A DNA stretch of 12,472 nt from JAADHY01 sp964428935 (GCA_964428935.1 CAYSAG010000145.1:1-12472), one strand, 5' to 3'. Positions 1 through 6,337 are shown, counted from the first letter of the stretch. The notes: generated by a model from the letters alone, not told the origin. Numbers and translations: made by a program.

Positions 1-17
1 CGAACGCCCGTCCGCCC

Positions 18-50
18 AAAAAGAAAAAAGCCCTTGCCGTGCAAGGGCTT
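18..50 (-). terminator. Rho-independent terminator of the tRNA-Ala gene
   Basis: Read on the minus strand, a perfect 10-bp stem (28-37 paired with 41-50, loop 38-40) is followed by a T-run interrupted once by a C (complement of 18-29). It lies 35 nt beyond the 3' end of the tRNA, so it most likely ends that transcript. On the plus strand no T-run follows the hairpin, so it is directional. Confidence 0.88.
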
Positions 51-84
51 GCGAAATCATGCCAGTTGTTGCCACACAACAAGT

Positions 85-157
85 TGGAGGGTACGGGACT
101 CGAACCCGTGACCTCGTGAATGCCATTCACGCGCTCTCCCAGCTGAGCTAACCCCCC
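85..157 (-). tRNA. tRNA-Ala (anticodon GGC)
   Basis: The reverse complement folds into a complete 73-nt cloverleaf: 7-bp acceptor stem, D arm with GCTC/GAGC, anticodon stem CGTGA/TCACG around loop ATGGCAT (anticodon GGC), T arm ACGGG-TTCGAGT-CCCGT, and discriminator A. The acceptor stem carries the G3:U70 wobble pair, the classic identity element for alanyl-tRNA synthetase, which independently confirms alanine. The gene decodes GCC and GCU codons. CCA is not encoded: the discriminator is followed by ACTTG, so CCA must be added after transcription. It is transcribed alone, between its own promoter (206-234) and terminator (18-50). Confidence 0.97.
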
Positions 158-168
158 GAAAGGTGAAT

Positions 169-196
169 CGTCAGACGACCGCACGGCCGTCTGACG
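169..196. other. Perfect inverted repeat in the tRNA leader
   Basis: CGTCAGACG (169-177) and CGTCTGACG (188-196) form a perfect 9-bp stem around a 10-nt loop; CCG-CA-CGG inside the loop could extend it after one mismatch. It lies between the promoter and the tRNA, just after the predicted transcription start, so the pre-tRNA would begin with this hairpin. It also lies past the stop codon of the EIIA-type gene. No T-run follows on either strand, so it is not a typical terminator. An operator or RNA-processing role is possible but unsupported. Confidence 0.6.
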
Positions 197-205
197 CCGC
201 CTAAA

Positions 206-234
206 ACACTACCAACGGCCGTGAACAAAGTCAA
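206..234 (-). promoter_or_regulatory. Sigma70-type promoter of tRNA-Ala
   Basis: On the minus strand TTGACT (229-234, 5 of 6 to TTGACA) is separated by exactly 17 nt from TAGTGT (206-211, 3 of 6 to TATAAT). Start of transcription would be near 198-200, about 40 nt upstream of the tRNA 5' end. The weak -10 lowers confidence; the -35 and the spacing are good. Nothing else is seen between here and the EIIA-type stop codon at 389. Confidence 0.55.
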
Positions 235-388
235 GCCGCGGGGAGGGCGGTTGCTGAGCGAAACTGCGGTTCCCGTCCGACCGTGCCGCTTCGACGTGCA
301 AGCCCGCGCCGGGGCACACCAGCAAGGCTCCCGGGCAGCCACGCAAAGCGGCGGCCGTGTGGTCGCATGGAGCTGGAGGTTGTCCGGG

Positions 389-1096
389 CTACTGTTCCGA
401 CACCCGTCGGTCGGCCTCGCAAATCACCTCGTAGGCCGTCCTGCTGTCTTCCGCCTGCCGGAGGGACTCGACGAAGTCAGGCAGCTGCATCATTCGGCCC
501 AGACGCGCGAGCACTTGCAGGTGGGTCCGGGTGTCCTTGCAGAGTACCAGGAAAAACAGGTCGGACAGCACCCGCTTCGGAGCCCCGAAGGGAATGCCTG
601 ACAGCGTTCGCCCGAACGCAATGACCGACTCGCCCAACGCGTGTGGGACGGGGTTCCTGGGGTGAGGAATGGCCACGCCGTTTTCGAAGCCGGTGGACAT
701 GACTGCCTCACGTTCCAGCACGGCCTTCAGCAGCTCGGCCGGCTTCCAGACGTGCCAGCTTCGCGACGCCACTTCAATCAGGCTTTCCAGGACCGAGCGT
801 TTGGTCCGTGCCTCCAGCGGCACCTGCACGGTTTCGGGCAGAAGGAGACTGGACACGGGCCGTTCCGAGTCGACCTCGCCCGACTGCTGCGACCGCTCCA
901 GTTCTTCCAGTTGCCGTTCGTCGAAGTCCCGCAGTTCCTGCTCCAGCCAGTGCCGAATCTCGGTTGCGTGGAACTGCCACACTCCGCCGACCTTTCGACC
1001 GGGAATGCGGCCGCGGTTGGCCAGCCGCTCCAGCTCCCGGCGGTCTCGGCCCAATTCTCTGGCCAGTTCGTCCAGCGTCAGCACTCGGTGTGGCAT
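389..1096 (-). CDS. PTS EIIA (fructose/nitrogen type) domain protein with N-terminal excisionase-type HTH
   Basis: The 235-residue protein has two domains. Residues 5-54 read as an excisionase/MerR-like helix-turn-helix (LTLDELARELGRDRRELERL, then the wing GRIPGRKVGGVWQF). Residues 88-228 match PTS EIIA of the PtsN/FruA type. The phospho-acceptor histidine is H145 in GVAIPHPRNP, and the second conserved histidine is H192 in THLQVLARLG. Such domains take phosphate from HPr; EIIA-Ntr proteins act in regulation rather than transport. No EIIB/EIIC transporter, HPr or EI gene is in the window, so a regulatory role is inferred: phosphorylation state could tune DNA binding. A Glu/Arg-rich linker (55-85) joins the domains. 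The ATG at 1096 places the HTH at the extreme N-terminus, as expected; the SD is weak (AGGG 9 nt upstream). No clear promoter is seen, and the barrel-protein gene upstream ends 495 nt away. The family call is secure, the role uncertain. Confidence 0.92.
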   Translation of the reverse strand: MPHRVLTLDELARELGRDRRELERLANRGRIPGRKVGGVWQFHATEIRHWLEQELRDFDERQLEELERSQQSGEVDSERPVSSLLLPETVQVPLEARTKRSVLESLIEVASRSWHVWKPAELLKAVLEREAVMSTGFENGVAIPHPRNPVPHALGESVIAFGRTLSGIPFGAPKRVLSDLFFLVLCKDTRTHLQVLARLGRMMQLPDFVESLRQAEDSRTAYEVICEADRRVSEQ

Positions 1097-1591
1097 GGTG
1101 CCAGCCCTGTTGTCAGGTCAAGCGGTTTGGGACGAGGTTTGCGTTCCGTGCGGCGTCCGCTCGAACCGTTCGTCGTTCGCTTTCGGCCCGGGCGAGCGTG
1201 CAAGGCGACGAGGTCCAGTCCTTCAGGCCGGGTTCGGCTCAGGCGCGGCATTGGAGCGCGGCGACTGGTTCGGTGTGTACTCGGCACGGCGTCTCTGCGG
1301 CCGTGAGTCAACTCGTTGGGTCGGTCCGTGTCGGCGTGGCCTTGCCAGACGGCCAGTCACAACGTCTTTCTTTGGAGCGACAACTCCTGCGCGCAGAGCA
1401 ACAGCTTACCGCCCGGCCGCCGCCCAGCCAAGCGATTCCGAGCGGACGCGTGAGTGACAGCCAGTGCGGGCGGCTCACTGAGCCGCTGGCGGACAAGGGT
1501 CTGAGAGCAGCAGCTCGGGGGACGGCCCGCAAGGCTCTTCGGCGCCGAGTGCGTTGAACGGCTCGCGGGCCGCCGCGCGACGCCGGTCTGC
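1097..1591. other. Intergenic region without a supported gene
   Basis: These 495 bases separate two minus-strand genes. Open frames on both strands are arginine/serine-rich and have no recognisable domains or ribosome sites, so I treat them as GC-driven noise. A TTGACT hexamer on the minus strand (1306-1311) lacks a partner -10 at 16-18 nt. The only clear structure is the hairpin at 1470-1486. The promoter of the EIIA-type gene should lie here but cannot be placed. Confidence 0.6.
1470..1486. repeat. GC-rich palindrome (GCGGCTC core)
   Basis: GCGGCTC (1470-1476) and GAGCCGC (1480-1486) form a 7-bp stem with loop ACT. It lies about 105 nt past the barrel-protein stop codon and has no T-run, so it is at most a T-less 3' hairpin. 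The arms match those of the palindrome at 2862-2880. Confidence 0.6.
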
Positions 1592-2530
1592 TCACACCGT
1601 CGCGTGTCGGCTAGGCAGGGGCAACGCTCGCAAGTGTTGCAGGCAACGTCGCACTTGCTCGAAGCAGTCCCCTTGCCAGAGCCGCCTGGACCAGACTTCC
1701 AGCTCGAAATAGCCGTCGTAGCCGCCGCTGAGCAAGGCGTCAATGATTTCGGCCGTGGGCACGCGTCCCTGGCCGACGAGGCACTGGTCGGCGTCGTTCC
1801 GGGGCGGGTGCGGCCAGTCGCTCAACTGGGCCACGGCGACCAACGGAGCCAGCTCGCGCAGCCGCTCGACCAGTTTCGGCTCGGTCCAAAGGTGGTAGGA
1901 GCTGAAAGCAATTTTCAGGGCTGGGTGAGCGACTCGGGCTAGTACTTCCAGAGTCTGGTCGAGCGTGTGGAGAAAGGTCCAACGGGGAGCGTAGAACGGC
2001 TGCATGGGTTTCAGCGCCAGCGTGACGCCGTGTTCGTCGGCCACTCCGACCAGCTCCTGCAGTGACTCCACCACCAAGTCCATGGCGTGCTTTCGGGTGT
2101 GCAGGTTGCGAGGACCGGTGACAATGACCAGACAGCCGGCTCGCAGACGCTGCGCCTGAGCAATGGCCTCTTTGGCGTCTTCAATGGCCTCTCGCTGTCC
2201 GTAGCCGTTCGCGCCGGTGAACCCACCGGCCCAAGACAGGCTACTGACTTTCAAGCCCACCTGTTCCAACACCCGGACCGCTTCGCCGTCGCCGGAATCC
2301 GGCAGCTTGGGTCGCCAAAGACCAATGGCTTCGACTCCCAGCAGCGGCAGGTTGACGGCGTCTTCGTACAGGGTCCAGCGACGTGTCGTGGTTTGGTTGA
2401 TGGACAAGGGCAGTCGAGCGTGCGTCCACACGGGAGGGGCTTCGGTCGTGTGAGCCCGCTGGTCGGCTGGCCGCTGCGTTTCGCGCAACCCCCGCTCCTG
2501 TCCGTTTTGTCGAGACTCTCCCTGGCTCAT
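1592..2530 (-). CDS. Sugar-phosphate isomerase/epimerase-like TIM-barrel protein (AP endonuclease 2 fold), metal site degenerate
   Basis: From the ATG at 2530 the protein has 312 residues: about 40 polar, disorder-like residues, then a xylose-isomerase-like barrel (LPLSINQTTTRRW at 41-53 to the C-terminus). Family landmarks in order are LALKPMQPFYAP (171-182), KIAFSSYHLWTEP (206-218), VAQLSDWPHPP (233-243), GQGRVPTAEIID (253-264) and GGYDGYFELEVWS (269-281). In the family members I recall, the matching positions read EPLHP, D-x-YH, FHxxDW and EVE; here they are K174 for E, Q177 for H, S210 for D and Q235 for H. H213 and E276 remain. Divalent metal binding is therefore doubtful and the activity unknown. 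An in-frame TTG at 2581 opens the frame 17 codons earlier but has no better SD; neither start is well supported. Oddly, no strong SD is seen. It is possibly controlled by the leader at 2531-2912. Confidence 0.88.
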   Translation of the reverse strand: MSQGESRQNGQERGLRETQRPADQRAHTTEAPPVWTHARLPLSINQTTTRRWTLYEDAVNLPLLGVEAIGLWRPKLPDSGDGEAVRVLEQVGLKVSSLSWAGGFTGANGYGQREAIEDAKEAIAQAQRLRAGCLVIVTGPRNLHTRKHAMDLVVESLQELVGVADEHGVTLALKPMQPFYAPRWTFLHTLDQTLEVLARVAHPALKIAFSSYHLWTEPKLVERLRELAPLVAVAQLSDWPHPPRNDADQCLVGQGRVPTAEIIDALLSGGYDGYFELEVWSRRLWQGDCFEQVRRCLQHLRALPLPSRHATV

Positions 2531-2631
2531 GATCAGCCCGCTTTGGTTTGTGGCTAGTGGTGATCGGTGACTTCCCGACAACTAGCACCCCGGTGCAAGC
2601 GCGGCCCGCATGTCCGAAATCGCCCTGTTTG

Positions 2632-2829
2632 TTAGCCGCCGGGGACGTCAGGATGAGCCAGGAGCACGCAACGGCGCAGACGTCGGTGTTCCCAAAAAAG
2701 AAAATCCGCGTGGAGCCACACGACGACCTGACCCACCGCGGATCGAAGACAAAACCAGCGCAAGCAGCGAGAATCCTTTGCCCCGGCCCGGTTGCAGAGC
2801 GAACCGTAGCCGCTTTCGCTCGCCTCCAT
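2632..2829 (-). CDS. Possible short leader ORF (65 codons), unproven
   Basis: An ATG at 2829 on the minus strand is preceded by GGGAG with a 7-nt spacer, inside a strongly purine-rich leader, and opens a 65-residue frame ending at TAA (2632), about 100 nt before the barrel-protein start. The product is Cys/Arg/Trp-rich and resembles no family I know. The terminator-like hairpin at 2694-2744 lies within it. Such an arrangement is typical of translated leaders in attenuation, but third-position GC is lower than in the sure genes, so this may be chance. Listed because SD, candidate promoter and position agree. Confidence 0.22.
   Translation of the reverse strand: MEASESGYGSLCNRAGAKDSRCLRWFCLRSAVGQVVVWLHADFLFWEHRRLRRCVLLAHPDVPGG
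2694..2744 (-). terminator. Terminator-like hairpin upstream of the barrel gene (terminator or attenuator)
   Basis: On the minus strand ATCCGCGGTGG (2734-2744) pairs with CCACGCGGAT (2705-2714), 10 bp with one bulged G and a 19-nt loop. TTTCCTTTTTT follows (complement of 2694-2704). This is the shape of an intrinsic terminator, though the T-run is broken by CC. It lies about 135 nt downstream of a candidate minus-strand promoter (2885-2912) and 164 nt before the barrel gene start. It would therefore either end an unrelated short transcript or attenuate the barrel gene. Confidence 0.55.
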
Positions 2830-2861
2830 GACCACTCTCCCTTTTTCCTTTTTTCCTCCCT

Positions 2862-2880
2862 GCGGCTCGCGACGAGCCGC
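2862..2880. repeat. GC-rich palindrome next to a polypyrimidine tract
   Basis: GCGGCTCG (2862-2869) and CGAGCCGC (2873-2880) form a perfect 8-bp stem with loop CGA. A 27-nt pure pyrimidine tract (2835-2861) abuts it on the left. Read on the minus strand, the hairpin would be at the 5' end of a transcript from the candidate promoter at 2885-2912, followed by a purine-rich leader. A 5' stabilising hairpin or a member of the dispersed palindrome set are both possible. Confidence 0.6.
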
Positions 2881-2884
2881 CTAG

Positions 2885-2912
2885 ACTTTACCACGAAACG
2901 GGAAAAACGCAA
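2885..2912 (-). promoter_or_regulatory. Candidate promoter for the barrel-protein transcript
   Basis: On the minus strand, in a locally AT-rich patch, TTGCGT (2907-2912, 3 of 6) is followed after 16 nt by TAAAGT (2885-2890, 4 of 6). Transcription would begin near 2878-2880, exactly at the hairpin. The hexamers are imperfect, and the call rests partly on the AT-rich context within a G+C-rich spacer. Confidence 0.35.
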
Positions 2913-3648
2913 TCGTTTTTTCACCGCGAAACCGAAGAGCTTTCCGACGCCTGTTTCTCTGGCTCGTTGCAGGCAGTGCCGGCGTGGCCAACCGCTGACG
3001 CAAAGGCCGAGCGCGAAGGGTCGTCGCAGTCGGTTCTCGCGCCGTCGGCCGCTTTCGCCGCCCCGACCACACATCGACAGGTCGACGTCGGGTGCTGCGC
3101 CGCAACAGGTTCGTCACCAACCGGTCGCGCAGAAAGGTCGGTCTGTCCTGGCGCCATGCCGCTTGAAAAGAAGCGGAAAAACTGGCTCGAGCACATCGAA
3201 CTGCTCACGCAGTCGAACACCCGAGAGCACTCAAGAGCTGGCGCCGAGGGACGTTCCGACAGCGGCGAGGTGCAGAGCGGCGCGGTCGGTGAGTGGCAAC
3301 GTGAGGCGGCGTCGGCAAGCGTCGTCGTTTGCTTCGAACGCGTCGACGCTGCCGTTTGCCCAGACGTGTCGGCCGACGGCTCCTGCGTCGCCGATTGGCT
3401 TTGCTTCGCCGGTCGGTTTCTGACGCCAGCCGCGCAAGCGGTTGTCGTTTCCACCATGGCCGGAGTCCCCACCGCGCGTCCGTGAGAAACTCGTTCCGAC
3501 GTCCAACTCGGGGCGGCTCAGCCGCCAGGTTTCCGGCCGATTCGCTCGCGTCCTCGGTCTTGTCCGCAGAGAAAAAAACGGCGGCGACAGTCGTTGGCTG
3601 CGTCGGCAAGAGAGCCCGTCGCTGGCAGCTGGGCACGCCCTGCCGACC

Positions 3649-3670
3649 GAGCTTGAGTATAATCAAGCTC
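3649..3670 (+). promoter_or_regulatory. Perfect -10 (TATAAT) inside an inverted repeat: promoter/operator of the secreted-protein gene
   Basis: GAGCTTGA (3649-3656) and TCAAGCTC (3663-3670) are perfect 8-bp inverted arms around GTATAA; the hexamer TATAAT (3658-3663) straddles the centre and the right arm. Placed about 95 nt upstream of the ATG at 3763, it is the only consensus -10 on this strand nearby. No good -35 is found 16-18 nt upstream, which fits an activator-dependent or otherwise regulated promoter. A dyad overlapping the -10 is where a repressor dimer could bind. No T-run follows, so it is not a terminator. Confidence 0.55.
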
Positions 3671-3697
3671 TTCGTGGCGTAGCGGGAAATTTGTTCG

Positions 3698-3736
3698 GAC
3701 GTGGTCGACTTGACGGAATTCCGCCACGTCGACTTG
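3698..3736 (+). promoter_or_regulatory. Leader repeats upstream of the secreted-protein gene
   Basis: GTCGACTTG occurs twice (3704-3712 and 3728-3736, 24 bp apart), with the palindrome CGGAATTCCG (3714-3723) between. GACGTGG (3698-3704) and CCACGTC (3724-3730) form an inverted pair. This lies between the -10 and the SD GGGAGG (3750-3755). It could be a repeated protein site or a 5' UTR hairpin near the ribosome site. GTCGAC is common in this genome, so some of this may be compositional. Confidence 0.4.
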
Positions 3737-3762
3737 GCTGGTGCTGGTAGGGAGGCGGAATC

Positions 3763-5805
3763 ATGGCTGGCGCGTTGGGTCTTGTTGCTCGTCGTAACGG
3801 CTTGGGAAGGGTCGTTCCGTTCTTGTTCCTCGGCGCTTGCCTCGGCTGGCGTTTGTGCGTCCGGCACGGGAGCGGGGCGGCGGAGCGGCCCGCGAGCGAC
3901 TCGACGCCGTACTTCGCCATTCGAGTGGTCGACGACCAAACCGGCCGCGGGGTTCCGCTGGTCGAGCTGCGCACGGTCAACGGCATTCGGCTCTACACGG
4001 ACAGCAACGGAGTGGCCGCGTTCTACGAACCGGGCTTGATGAACCAGGACGTCTTCTTTTTCGTCCGCAGCCACGGGTACGAGTTCCGCAAGGACGGTTT
4101 CGGTTACCGCGGCCGGCGCGTGCGGGTCGTCCCCGGTGGGTCGGTGACGCTCGAGATTCACCGCGTCAACATTGCCGAGCGGTTGTACCGAGTGACGGGA
4201 GCGGGAATCTACCGAGACAGCGTGCTGGTCGGTTTGCCGGTGCCTTTGCGTCGGCCGGTTCTGAACGCCAAAGTCTTCGGCTCCGACAGCGTCGTCAGCG
4301 CCGTCTACCGAGGCCGCTTGTACTGGTTCTGGGGCGACACGAACCGCCCGTCGTACCCGCTGGGAAACTTTCACGTGCCGGGGGCGACGTCTCGTCTGCC
4401 CGGCGACGGCGGACTTCAGCCCGACGTTGGCGTCGACTTGGAGTACTTCGTCGGACCCGACGGGTTCGCCAAGCCGACTGCCCAAATGCCCGGCGACGGT
4501 CCCACGTGGATCAACGGACTGGTCGTCGTGCCGGATTCGGGCGGTCGGCCGCGGCTGGTCGCTCACTACGTCAAAGTCCGGCCGCCGCTCAAAATTTACC
4601 GGCACGGTCTGTGCGTGTTTGACGACGAGCGGCAGCAGTTCGAACATTTAGTTACGTTCCCGCCAGACGCCCCCTTCTACCCCTTCGGACACCCGTTTCG
4701 GCTGAAGGACGGGGACACCGAGTACGTTTACTTCGCCGACCCGTTTCCGCTGCTGCGAGCACCGGCCGACCTGCAGTCCCTGTGCGACTTGTCTCGCTAC
4801 GAAGCCTTCACTTGCCTGAAGCGTGGCTCACGGCTGAAAAAGCCCGTCGTGGAACGCGACACGCGCGGCCGGCCGGTCTACGCGTGGAAGAAAGACACCC
4901 CGCCGGTGGGCGTCGAGCAACAGGCGAAGCTGGTTCAATCCGGGCGGTTGGCCGCTCACGAAGGGCTACTCCAGGTACGCGACGTCAACTCCGGTAAAGC
5001 CGTTGCCCTTCACCGCGGCTCCGTCTACTACAACCAGTACCGTCGACGGTGGGTTCTGATTGCTGTGCAAGCGTTCGGAGAGAGTTCGTTTCTGGGCGAG
5101 GTCTGGTACGCGGAGGGCGACACGCCGCTGGGGCCGTGGGTGTACGCGGTCAAGGTGGTCACGCACGAGCAGTACAGCTTTTACAACCCCAAACAACACC
5201 CTTACTTCGACCAGGACGGAGGTCGGCTGATTTACTTCGAGGGGACCTACACCAACACGTTTTCGGGTAACCCCGACGCGACGCCCCGCTACAACTACAA
5301 CCAAGTCATGTACCGGCTGGACTTGTCGGACCGGCGTGTTTTCTTACCGGTGCCGGTCTACGTGACGTCGAATGATGGCGTGCCCGACCGGTTCCAAACC
5401 GGCTGGCCCGAGGCCACCGCCTCGCCGCTCGACCTGCCCATTGCCTTCTTCGCCCCGGACCGACCACGGGAAGGGACGGTGCCGGTGTGGAGCGTTGGTA
5501 GCGGTCCGCACCGACGACTACGGTTGTCGCGGCCAGACGAGCGGGCGGCGTCGCCGGTCTTTTACGCCGTTCCGCCGGACGTCGATTCGCCTCCGCCGGG
5601 TACCGTGCCGCTGTTCGAATTCCACAACGCGGAAACCGGACGCTACGCGTACTCGACCCGCTCGGACTGGTCCGCGCCGGGTTTCGCCCGTGGAGCGGTG
5701 GTTTGCCAAGTGTGGGTGAACCCGTGGAAACAAACACCGCGCGGCCAGGCGGCTGCGGACGAGACGAACACTCGGTTCAAGAAAAAGCCGGCGCGTGCCC
5801 GTTGA
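3763..5805 (+). CDS. Exported beta-propeller/glycosidase-like protein with carboxypeptidase-regulatory-like N-terminal domain
   Basis: This 680-residue protein starts at an ATG 7 nt after SD GGGAGG. Residues 1-29 look like an export signal: ARR near residue 9-11, hydrophobic core VVPFLFLGACLG, and a lipobox-like LGAC ending at C26, so it may be a lipoprotein. Residues 50-133 (FAIRVVDDQTGRGVPLVELR to VTLEIHR) resemble a beta-sandwich carboxypeptidase-regulatory/CNA-B type domain. The core (about 165-535) has the signature of DUF4185/GH43-like propellers: FGSDSVVSAVYRGRLYWFWG then GDT (191-193), FYPFGHP (305-311), GEVWYAEGDTPLGPW (445-459), YSFYNPKQHPYFDQDGGR (471-488) and YFEGTY (491-496). Residues 613-652 (VPLFEFHNAETGRYAYST onward) resemble a C-terminal DUF5648-like repeat, and the tail is Lys/Arg-rich. 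Carbohydrate binding or cleavage at the cell surface is inferred; no catalytic residues can be named. It stands alone and converges on nrdR. Confidence 0.88.
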   Translation: MAGALGLVARRNGLGRVVPFLFLGACLGWRLCVRHGSGAAERPASDSTPYFAIRVVDDQTGRGVPLVELRTVNGIRLYTDSNGVAAFYEPGLMNQDVFFFVRSHGYEFRKDGFGYRGRRVRVVPGGSVTLEIHRVNIAERLYRVTGAGIYRDSVLVGLPVPLRRPVLNAKVFGSDSVVSAVYRGRLYWFWGDTNRPSYPLGNFHVPGATSRLPGDGGLQPDVGVDLEYFVGPDGFAKPTAQMPGDGPTWINGLVVVPDSGGRPRLVAHYVKVRPPLKIYRHGLCVFDDERQQFEHLVTFPPDAPFYPFGHPFRLKDGDTEYVYFADPFPLLRAPADLQSLCDLSRYEAFTCLKRGSRLKKPVVERDTRGRPVYAWKKDTPPVGVEQQAKLVQSGRLAAHEGLLQVRDVNSGKAVALHRGSVYYNQYRRRWVLIAVQAFGESSFLGEVWYAEGDTPLGPWVYAVKVVTHEQYSFYNPKQHPYFDQDGGRLIYFEGTYTNTFSGNPDATPRYNYNQVMYRLDLSDRRVFLPVPVYVTSNDGVPDRFQTGWPEATASPLDLPIAFFAPDRPREGTVPVWSVGSGPHRRLRLSRPDERAASPVFYAVPPDVDSPPPGTVPLFEFHNAETGRYAYSTRSDWSAPGFARGAVVCQVWVNPWKQTPRGQAAADETNTRFKKKPARAR

Positions 5806-5860
5806 CACGTCTGGCAAAGCGTCACGATCGGTCGAAGAGACACGCGACGGCCCGTGCGAG

Positions 5861-6337
5861 CTACTGGCGGCGGTCGGTGCGTCGAGCCGACTGCTGCAGA
5901 ATTGGCCCCAGTTCGTTCACGAAATCGGCCGCGTCTTTGAACTCGCGGTAAACCGAGGCGAACCGCACGTACGCGACCTGGTCCAGCTCTTTCAGCGCCT
6001 CGCACACCTTCTCACCAATGTACTGCGACGGCACCTCCCGTTCGAAATTGTCGTAAATGTCCATTTCGATTTTGCTGACAATTGCTTCGATTTGGTCGGC
6101 GCTGATGGGTCGCTTGTAGCAGGCTTTCTCCAGGCCGACGCGAATTTTTTCGCGGTCGAACGGAACTCGCGAGCCGTCCTTCTTAATGACCCGAACAGGA
6201 GACTCCTCGGCCTTCTCGTACGTGGTGAACCGACGGCCGCACTTCAAACACTGGCGTCGGCGGCGCACCACGAACGGGTCGGTTTCGCGCGAGTCAATGA
6301 CTTTCGTTTCGCCCTGACGGCAGTAATGACACATCAT
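5861..6337 (-). CDS. NrdR, transcriptional repressor of ribonucleotide reductase genes
   Basis: The 158-residue product has the NrdR layout. An N-terminal zinc ribbon has C3-x2-C6 (MMCHYC) and C30-x2-C33 (CLKC), with the DNA-contact segment VVRRRRQC and the family string CGRRFTTYE. An ATP-cone follows from about 48 to 138 (VIKKDGSRVPFDREKI, KRPISADQIEAIV, YIGEKVCEALKELDQVAYVR, FASVYREFKD). NrdR binds ATP/dATP through the cone and represses nrd operons at NrdR boxes. The first ribbon motif is CHYC where most members have CP(Y/F)C. The start is ATG 6337: SD GGGAGG (6347-6352) lies 9 nt upstream, and a family protein begins one residue before the first Cys pair. An upstream in-frame start at 6421 would add 28 non-family residues. 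It lies 160 nt after purD on the same strand with no obvious promoter, so co-transcription with purD is likely. No ribonucleotide reductase gene is in the window. Confidence 0.96.
   Translation of the reverse strand: MMCHYCRQGETKVIDSRETDPFVVRRRRQCLKCGRRFTTYEKAEESPVRVIKKDGSRVPFDREKIRVGLEKACYKRPISADQIEAIVSKIEMDIYDNFEREVPSQYIGEKVCEALKELDQVAYVRFASVYREFKDAADFVNELGPILQQSARRTDRRQ

Larger units (their letters stand above)
2531..3762. other. Long intergenic region between divergent genes, with regulatory structure but no secure gene
   Basis: About 1.2 kb separates the minus-strand barrel gene and the plus-strand secreted-protein gene. The part near the barrel gene holds a candidate promoter, hairpin, purine-rich leader and terminator-like hairpin, listed separately. 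The part near the secreted-protein gene holds the inverted repeat over a TATAAT and a 9-bp direct repeat. The middle (about 2945-3640) is GC-rich with several overlapping open frames; none has a recognisable domain. The best, 3156-3485 plus, lacks a usable SD. I see no RNA gene of a family I know. Confidence 0.6.

Noticed and set aside
641..1557. Three overlapping plus-strand frames over the EIIA-type gene and its upstream spacer
   Set aside because: Composition shadows of the minus-strand EIIA gene that continue into non-coding DNA; no SD or domains.
3205..4647. 480-codon minus-strand frame opposite the exported-protein gene
   Set aside because: Arg/Pro/Thr-rich, no domain, and the opposite strand carries a gene with signal peptide, SD and family motifs. 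It is a shadow caused by GC-rich codon use.
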